This document shows positions 60,247 through 64,000 of a stretch of 64,000 nucleotides of DNA, one piece after another; position 1 is the stretch's first letter; each line of letters starts with the position of its first letter. The notes beneath the pieces are model-generated. The model was not told the origin of the DNA. It did not search any database and saw nothing but the letters and a program-made list of their open reading frames with translations. This DNA is from an uncultured Neglectibacter sp. (GTDB taxonomy: Bacteria > Bacillota > Clostridia > Oscillospirales > Acutalibacteraceae). The position numbers were made by a program, and so were the translations under genes. The stretch spans positions 50,817 to 114,816 of the forward strand of contig CAMNSA010000008.1 of the NCBI GenBank assembly GCA_946554335.1. Direction: 5' to 3'.

Positions 60247-60741
60247 TTACAGGTCAAGAATTTCCCGTGCTATGGCGGGAATCGATTTCTCGGAGGTCTC
60301 GATCTTTATCGTGTCCAGCTTCTCATAAAGCGGGATCCGTTTAAGGCTTCTCTCTATCACATCGGGGGAACGGAGTCCGCGGTCTATATCCCCGCTTAAA
60401 CGCTCCCGCAAAGAAGCTTCATCGCAGAGCAGAGAAACCGCCCTTACCTCACAGTCCCCGATATCCAACCGGCTCAGGATCTCGTCGATGATCTGCTGTT
60501 CGTGCATCACCCAGCAGAAAAAAATGGTCTGATAAGCGGAGCAGTGAAGGAACTGGTTGAGCAAATAGCAGATATTATCCATCACCATGCTTTTGGTCTC
60601 TTCCGTCACCTGGAAGGGATGGGCGTCCCAGCACCAGTCGCCGTCCAGGAACACACAGCCCTCCACCTCTCGCTTCAGGCGGGTACACACTGCGGTCTTC
60701 CCCACGCCCATAGTCCCGCCGATCAAAAAAAGTTTTTTCAT
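60247..60741 (-). CDS. P-loop nucleotide kinase-like protein
   Basis: 164 residues with Walker A LIGGTMGVGKTAVC at the N-terminus, then VFLDGDWCWDAHPF, whose DGDW resembles the substrate Asp of shikimate and gluconate kinases or of small-molecule phosphotransferases. A lid region RERLSGDIDRGLRSPDVIER supplies arginines. I cannot name the substrate. It is the first gene of a unit with two acetyltransferases; such groupings sometimes modify antibiotics or metabolites. Confidence 0.8.
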   Translation of the reverse strand: MKKLFLIGGTMGVGKTAVCTRLKREVEGCVFLDGDWCWDAHPFQVTEETKSMVMDNICYLLNQFLHCSAYQTIFFCWVMHEQQIIDEILSRLDIGDCEVRAVSLLCDEASLRERLSGDIDRGLRSPDVIERSLKRIPLYEKLDTIKIETSEKSIPAIAREILDL

Positions 60742-60958
60742 AGGAGCCTCTTTCCCAAAATGATGATATAGCTTCGTCCAGATCCCTTGAGAAGTCAGAA
60801 AGCACTTCCGGTTTCTGTAAACATCATATCACAGAGGAGGATAAAATACTACAGTATGTGTAAGGATCCCTGCAGGGCAAGGAGTTATTTCGTTTTGAAG
60901 CGCAGTGTCACCATCCTTAACAGTATGCAAAGAATCACAGTAGTTTTGCTGGAATACA

Positions 60959-60987
60959 TTGAAAGTTTTCATGCATTGCATTAGAAT
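60959..60987 (+). promoter_or_regulatory. Promoter of the FAD oxidoreductase gene
   Basis: TTGAAA (60959-60964) and TAGAAT (60982-60987) with a 17-base spacer, 33 bases upstream of the start. The surrounding 60830-61005 is AT-rich and otherwise empty. Confidence 0.75.
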
Positions 60988-61019
60988 ATAAATAGCTTAT
61001 CGTAATGGAGGGATACCGA

Positions 61020-62294
61020 ATGAAATATATTGAAAGAGAACGGGCGCTTCCGGTCGTGGAAGGATATGATATCATTGTGGCAGGATCCGGTCCGTCCGGT
61101 ATCGCCGCTGCTGTTACCGCAGGGCGCGGCGGAGCAAAGGTTTTGCTGATTGAAGCCCAGGGCAGTGTGGGCGGCATTTCCACCACCGGAATGATGAGCC
61201 ACTTCACCGGAACTGTAGACAGCCCTCTGTACTGGGAAATTCTGAACCGCCAGCGGGAAAAATGCCTTTTTGGCAACAGTAATCTGATTGAAATTGACCC
61301 GGAAGCGCTGAAAAATGTCTATTGTGAAATGTTATCGGAAGCCAAGGTGGATATTTTACTCTATTCTCTGGTCTGCGGCGCCGTGATGGAGGAAAATCAT
61401 CTGCGCGGCGTGATCGTCCAAAACAAGTCTGGCCGAACCGTATATGCCGCTGCGGTGGTTATCGATTGCACCGGAGACGGCGATGTGGCCGCTTACAGCG
61501 GCGCAGAACACTTCATGGGCAGAGAGGAAGACGGCTTAATGCAGCCGGCGACCTTGATGTTCAAGGTTGCCGGCGTGGACATGGAGCGCGCGGCCCTTCC
61601 GGGCAGCTTTGAAACCACCGTCGAAACTGAAAAAGGCGAGCTGCAGGCTCTGGCAAAGGAAAAATTGCCCGCTCCTGCCGACCATGTGCTGTTATACCAT
61701 TCCCCCATTCCGGGAATCGTTACCTGCAACATGACCAATGTGACTGGAATCGACGGCACAAAGGCGGAGGACTTGACTCGTGCAGAGCTGATTTGCCGCA
61801 GCCAGATGGAACCTATTGTGGCGTTTCTGCGAGAATATGTCCCCGGTTTTTCCCACTGTTATCTTCTCAGTGCGGCAAGCCTGATTGGGATCCGTGAAAC
61901 ACGGCATTTCAAAGGCGTGGAAGTCATCACAGAAAAGGATATCCTTACGGCGCGGCAGTATGAAAACTGGGTGGTCCGGGGCGCTCATTTTAATTTTGAT
62001 GTACACAACCTCACCGGAGCCGGTTTGGACGCAACCGGTGTGCAGCATAATTTTAAGCAGGACAAGGGATATGCCATCCCCTATGGCTGCCTTGTGCCCG
62101 AAGTCATCGACGGTCTTTTGCTCTCCGGACGGAATATTTCCGGAACACATATGGCCCATTCCAATTTCAGGGTCATGCCCATCTGTGTTGGGATCGGCGC
62201 GGCGGGCGGCGCCGCTGCCCTGCTGGCTGTGACACGCCATTTGGAAGTGCGTAAGATCCCGGCCCGGGAAATACAGCAGGTCCTGCTAAGTTAG
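61020..62294 (+). CDS. FAD-dependent oxidoreductase
   Basis: A 424-residue flavoprotein. The dinucleotide motif AGSGPSGIAAA at 21-31 is followed by an acidic residue in VLLIEAQGSVGG. VIDCTGDGDVAAYSGA (about 150-165) and the C-terminal DGLLLSGRNISGTHMAHSNFRVMP complete the FAD site, as in the FAD_oxidored family. There is no signal peptide. GGAGGG sits 7 bases before the ATG, so 61020 is preferred to 61005. No partner enzyme is adjacent. It is more AT-rich in codon choice than most of the window. Confidence 0.88.
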   Translation: MKYIERERALPVVEGYDIIVAGSGPSGIAAAVTAGRGGAKVLLIEAQGSVGGISTTGMMSHFTGTVDSPLYWEILNRQREKCLFGNSNLIEIDPEALKNVYCEMLSEAKVDILLYSLVCGAVMEENHLRGVIVQNKSGRTVYAAAVVIDCTGDGDVAAYSGAEHFMGREEDGLMQPATLMFKVAGVDMERAALPGSFETTVETEKGELQALAKEKLPAPADHVLLYHSPIPGIVTCNMTNVTGIDGTKAEDLTRAELICRSQMEPIVAFLREYVPGFSHCYLLSAASLIGIRETRHFKGVEVITEKDILTARQYENWVVRGAHFNFDVHNLTGAGLDATGVQHNFKQDKGYAIPYGCLVPEVIDGLLLSGRNISGTHMAHSNFRVMPICVGIGAAGGAAALLAVTRHLEVRKIPAREIQQVLLS

Positions 62295-62311
62295 AGCAGC
62301 CAGGATAGTGA

Positions 62312-62350
62312 TTCCCCGATGCAGGCATCTGCATCGGGGAATTTTATTAT
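62312..62350 (+). terminator. Terminator of the FAD oxidoreductase gene
   Basis: TTCCCCGATGCA and TGCATCGGGGAA form a 12-bp stem followed by TTTTATTAT. Confidence 0.92.
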
Positions 62351-62365
62351 AGTATAATGAGTACA

Positions 62366-62408
62366 GAATGATTGCGGAATGATTGCAGGTAATCGTTCTA
62401 CAATCATT
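62366..62408. repeat. Short tandem and inverted repeats
   Basis: GAATGATTGCG (62366-62376) is followed at once by GAATGATTGCA. CAATCATT at 62401-62408 is the inverted complement of their core. This lies in a gene-free stretch. Confidence 0.6.
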
Positions 62409-62445
62409 TGCATATGTGAGAAGGCTCTGAACAGAGAACGCTAAG

Positions 62446-62467
62446 GCTCTTTTCTCCGGAAAGGGCA
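62446..62467 (+). repeat. 22-base direct repeat, copy 1
   Basis: Starts GCTCTTTTCTCCGG and is identical over 22 bases to 63310-63331. Both copies are followed by a similar AGAGAGA-rich tail. The two copies flank the unrecognised gene at 62549-63085. Confidence 0.75.
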
Positions 62468-62548
62468 GTTTGAAAAGAGAGACAATTGCTCCTCTTTGAC
62501 CTTAGGAGAGGCCTTTGTTTTAAGGGGGCGCAGAGATACTCCTAAAGG

Positions 62549-63085
62549 CTATTTGACTATGCACTGATACGAGTTCCAGTCATATATCTCATACTGCTCT
62601 TTAATTCCCATTAGTTTAGAAAACCATCCCTTTGGCCTCTTGATCCGCTGCAGTGCCTTTTGAAATCTAGACTTATCGTCGATATCACTTAGATCAAAAC
62701 ACAAATCGGTAAGCCAGCGCTTCTTTCGAATATCATTCAAAACAATCATGATTAAATTACCCTGTTTAATTTCCATAATGTTGTGAATCAGATCTTCTGC
62801 AAGCATATCTTCGTCGTCATTGTAATCAAACATTTCATAGGAAAACCCGCCGAACCACAGCTCTTCAAAATGAAATGCATAACCAACATCATTAAATTGT
62901 AGTTCAATATTCTTTTTTTCATTATTGCTTTGTATGATCATGGTGATGACCTTGCGAGGCAATGCATTTTTAATGCCAGGAAACAATGTCGTGTGATGCA
63001 AATATTCTGCTTCGTTATTAAATTCGCGTAATTCAAATGAAATATTATTCCTGGCTAATAGCACTTTCGCTTCATCCAAAGTCAT
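62549..63085 (-). CDS. Unrecognised AT-rich protein
   Basis: 178 residues starting at ATG 63085, with GGGAG upstream and its own promoter. It is rich in Asn, Asp, Glu, Phe and Ile, with no membrane segment, Cys motif or nucleotide site. Two features stand out: YLHHTTLFPGIKN (about 28-40) and a conserved-looking end, KLMGIKEQYEIYDWNSYQC. Its codon use is clearly more AT-rich than nearly all other genes here, which together with flanking repeats suggests acquisition. No function can be proposed. Confidence 0.7.
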   Translation of the reverse strand: MTLDEAKVLLARNNISFELREFNNEAEYLHHTTLFPGIKNALPRKVITMIIQSNNEKKNIELQFNDVGYAFHFEELWFGGFSYEMFDYNDDEDMLAEDLIHNIMEIKQGNLIMIVLNDIRKKRWLTDLCFDLSDIDDKSRFQKALQRIKRPKGWFSKLMGIKEQYEIYDWNSYQCIVK

Positions 63086-63103
63086 ACAATCACTCCCTTT
63101 TTG

Positions 63104-63132
63104 AGTATAGCATGAAAAAAGAGCAACCGCAA
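63104..63132 (-). promoter_or_regulatory. Promoter of the unrecognised gene
   Basis: TTGCGG (63127-63132) and TATACT (63104-63109) with a 17-base spacer. The -35 lies inside the stem of an upstream terminator hairpin. Confidence 0.6.
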
Positions 63133-63157
63133 CCAATAGCAAAATTGCAGTTGTTCT
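63115..63157 (-). terminator. Terminator hairpin upstream of the unrecognised gene
   Basis: On the minus strand AGAACAACTGCAA and TTGCGGTTGCTCT pair over 13 positions (two G-U) and are followed by TTTTTT. It would end transcripts coming from the tRNA side. Confidence 0.75.
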
Positions 63158-63158
63158 T

Positions 63159-63180
63159 TGGCACCCAGCGGGGCTCGAAC
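63159..63180 (-). pseudogene. Possible 3' remnant of a tRNA gene
   Basis: On the minus strand GTTCGAGCCCCGC followed by TGGGTGCCA resembles a T-loop, T-stem and CCA end. The 5' half of the T-stem and the rest of a tRNA are absent, and the acceptor part is two bases short. It is followed by a terminator. Confidence 0.35.
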
Positions 63181-63309
63181 AGTAACTGCGCTTCGCTTAT
63201 TTCTGGCGGCGCTGCGACCGGTATCCCTCTCGGACCCGAGTCCTCGGAATCACTTAAATAATTTCTGCTTTGCGAAACAAAGCCGCCGCTTCTCTTCTCT
63301 CTTATCTCT

Positions 63310-63331
63310 GCTCTTTTCTCCGGAAAGGGCA
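63310..63331 (+). repeat. 22-base direct repeat, copy 2
   Basis: Identical to 62446-62467. Here it also sits between pairing TCTCTTCTCT (left) and AGAGAAGAGA (right) arms, forming a larger hairpin. Confidence 0.75.
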
Positions 63332-63370
63332 ATTAGAGAAGAGAGAAACGCAGAATAGGACAATAATGTC

Positions 63371-63510
63371 AATTATTCATTATTCATCAGCGCAAGCGGA
63401 TTCATTATTCATTACGAAAATCCGTTCTTTTTAATGAATGATGAATATTAAAAAATGAAGAATGAAGAATACAAAACAAAAATCCGCCCTCTTACAAGAA
63501 CGGATTTTCG
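63371..63510. repeat. AT-rich palindromic, MITE-like element
   Basis: ATTCATTATTCATT-type sequence on the left is answered by AATGAATGATGAAT on the right. CGAAAATCCGTTCTT (63415-63429) is exactly inverted at 63496-63510. It has no coding capacity and ends next to the tRNA cluster. Confidence 0.6.
63471..63510 (-). terminator. Terminator of the tRNA/rRNA transcript
   Basis: On the minus strand AAAATCCG and CGGATTTT form a stem followed by TTGTTTTGT, a few bases after the last tRNA. One arm can pair instead with the more distant copy at 63415. Confidence 0.7.
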
Positions 63511-63513
63511 TTT

Positions 63514-63590
63514 TGGTGGACCATCGGGGACTCGAACCCAGGACCGACCGGTTATGAGCCGGTTGCTCTAACCAACTGAGCTAATGGTCC
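63514..63590 (-). tRNA. tRNA with CAT anticodon (Met or Ile2)
   Basis: A 77-base cloverleaf with acceptor GGACCAT/ATGGTCC, anticodon loop CTCATAA and an encoded CCA. CAT serves elongator Met, or Ile if C34 is modified to lysidine; the sequence alone does not settle it. It lacks the acceptor mismatch of initiator tRNA. Confidence 0.95.
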
Positions 63591-63633
63591 AAAGAAAAAG
63601 GAACACCCGTCGCCTTACGGGGAACGGGTGTTC
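63591..63633 (-). terminator. Hairpin with T-run between tRNA-Asn and tRNA(CAT)
   Basis: GAACACCCGT and ACGGGTGTTC form a 10-bp stem followed on the minus strand by CTTTTTCTTT. It is either a partial terminator or a processing hairpin inside the tRNA cluster. Confidence 0.6.
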
Positions 63634-63637
63634 AGCT

Positions 63638-63713
63638 TGGCTCCCCCTGTTGGACTCGAACCAACGACCCTGCGGTTAACAGCCGCATGCTCTACCGGCT
63701 GAGCTAAGGAGGA
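63638..63713 (-). tRNA. tRNA-Asn (GTT)
   Basis: A 76-base cloverleaf with acceptor TCCTCCT/AGGGGGA, anticodon loop CTGTTAA and an encoded CCA. Confidence 0.96.
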
Positions 63714-63742
63714 ATATGAAGTTATGCAAAAAGGCATAACTT

Positions 63743-63817
63743 TGGTGACCCGTGCGGGAATCGAACCCACGTTTAAGGCGTGAGAGGCCTTCGTCTTAGC
63801 CGCTTGACCAACGGGCC
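63743..63817 (-). tRNA. tRNA-Glu (CTC)
   Basis: A 75-base cloverleaf with acceptor GGCCCGT/ACGGGTC, anticodon loop CTCTCAC and an encoded CCA. A GTTATGC/GCATAAC hairpin separates it from tRNA-Asn. Confidence 0.95.
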
Positions 63818-63820
63818 ATG

Positions 63821-63896
63821 TGGTGCACCATCAGGGACTCGAACCCGGGACACCCTGATTAAGAGTCAGGTGCTCTACCAACTGAGCTAATGGTGC
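63821..63896 (-). tRNA. tRNA-Lys (CTT)
   Basis: A 76-base cloverleaf with acceptor GCACCAT/ATGGTGC, anticodon loop CTCTTAA and an encoded CCA. It is the first tRNA after the 23S rRNA. Confidence 0.96.
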
Positions 63897-63967
63897 ATAT
63901 CTTAGTACCCTAAAAACTGAATAAAGGAAGAAGCGGGAAGAAAAGGAGAGAAGAGAAAGAAGGCTAT

Positions 63968-64000
63968 GGTCAAGCCCTCGGCCTATTAGTACTGCCAAGC
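63968..64000 (-). rRNA. 23S rRNA, 3' end (partial)
   Basis: On the minus strand the last 33 bases read ...TACTAATAGGCCGAGGG and then CTTGACC, the conserved 3' end of Firmicute 23S rRNA. The gene continues beyond the window. The 71 bases between it and tRNA-Lys are too short for a 5S gene. Confidence 0.93.

Noticed and set aside
1..64000. CRISPR arrays, prophage or insertion-sequence genes
   Set aside because: No regularly spaced repeat array, transposase, integrase or phage structural gene was seen.

Overview
The window looks like chromosome from an endospore-forming Gram-positive of the class Clostridia, most likely a gut-type anaerobe. Five things point that way: sporulation genes (spoIID, yqfC/yqfD, ylbJ, spoIIGA-sigE); an anaerobic sulfatase-maturating radical SAM enzyme; strong Shine-Dalgarno sites with frequent GTG and TTG starts; sigma-A-type promoters; and Firmicute gene orders. 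Coding DNA is fairly GC-rich, and the last 3 kb is visibly more AT-rich. The genus cannot be told from the sequence alone.

Layout. 1-1.3 kb: the end of an anSME gene and a nitroreductase. 1.4-3.3 kb: a Na/Pi-cotransporter-family gene behind a yybP-ykoY (manganese) riboswitch. 3.3-9.8 kb: an ATPase, gapA, a membrane protein, citrate synthase, spoIID and a MscS channel. 10-13.3 kb: a two-gene unit (MORN-repeat protein and metallo-beta-lactamase-fold protein) behind a palindrome. 13.4-18 kb: tadA, a CPBP protease, htpG and a methyltransferase. 18.2-26.3 kb: mutS2 and the conserved yqfC-yqfD-phoH-ybeY-dgkA-era-yqzL-recO order, without pgpH and cdd. 26.5-31.9 kb: ylbJ, a small Cys protein, trmB, a patatin, a CDF transporter, and a lone fumarase-type beta subunit next to a VOC protein.

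32-44.4 kb: the division and cell-wall cluster, read right to left as mraZ-rsmH-ftsL-PBP-mraY-ftsW-murG-murA-ftsQ, then ftsZ behind its own promoter. The ligases murC, murD, murE and murF are absent. It starts from a promoter followed by MraZ-box repeats. 44.5-48.5 kb: uvrC-rsmD-coaD-coiled-coil protein, and HPr. 48.8-52.5 kb: ylxM-ffh-rpsP-khpA-rimM-trmD behind a near-consensus promoter. 52.6-56.3 kb: a threonine-aldolase-type enzyme, a histidine phosphatase, ldh and a DMT exporter. 56.4-58 kb: spoIIGA-sigE. 58-62.3 kb: a SLOG protein, two GNATs, a P-loop kinase and an FAD oxidoreductase.

62.3-64 kb is a repeat-rich stretch. It has one unrecognised AT-rich gene, a short direct repeat, palindromic elements and a possible tRNA remnant. 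It then runs into four tRNA genes (CAT anticodon, Asn, Glu, Lys) and the 3' end of a 23S rRNA, all on the minus strand. No 5S gene lies between the 23S and the tRNAs.

Most of the window is housekeeping. The least explained parts are the MORN/MBL pair, the riboswitch-to-transporter pairing, the ftsQ-ftsZ junction and the repeat-rich segment beside the rRNA operon.
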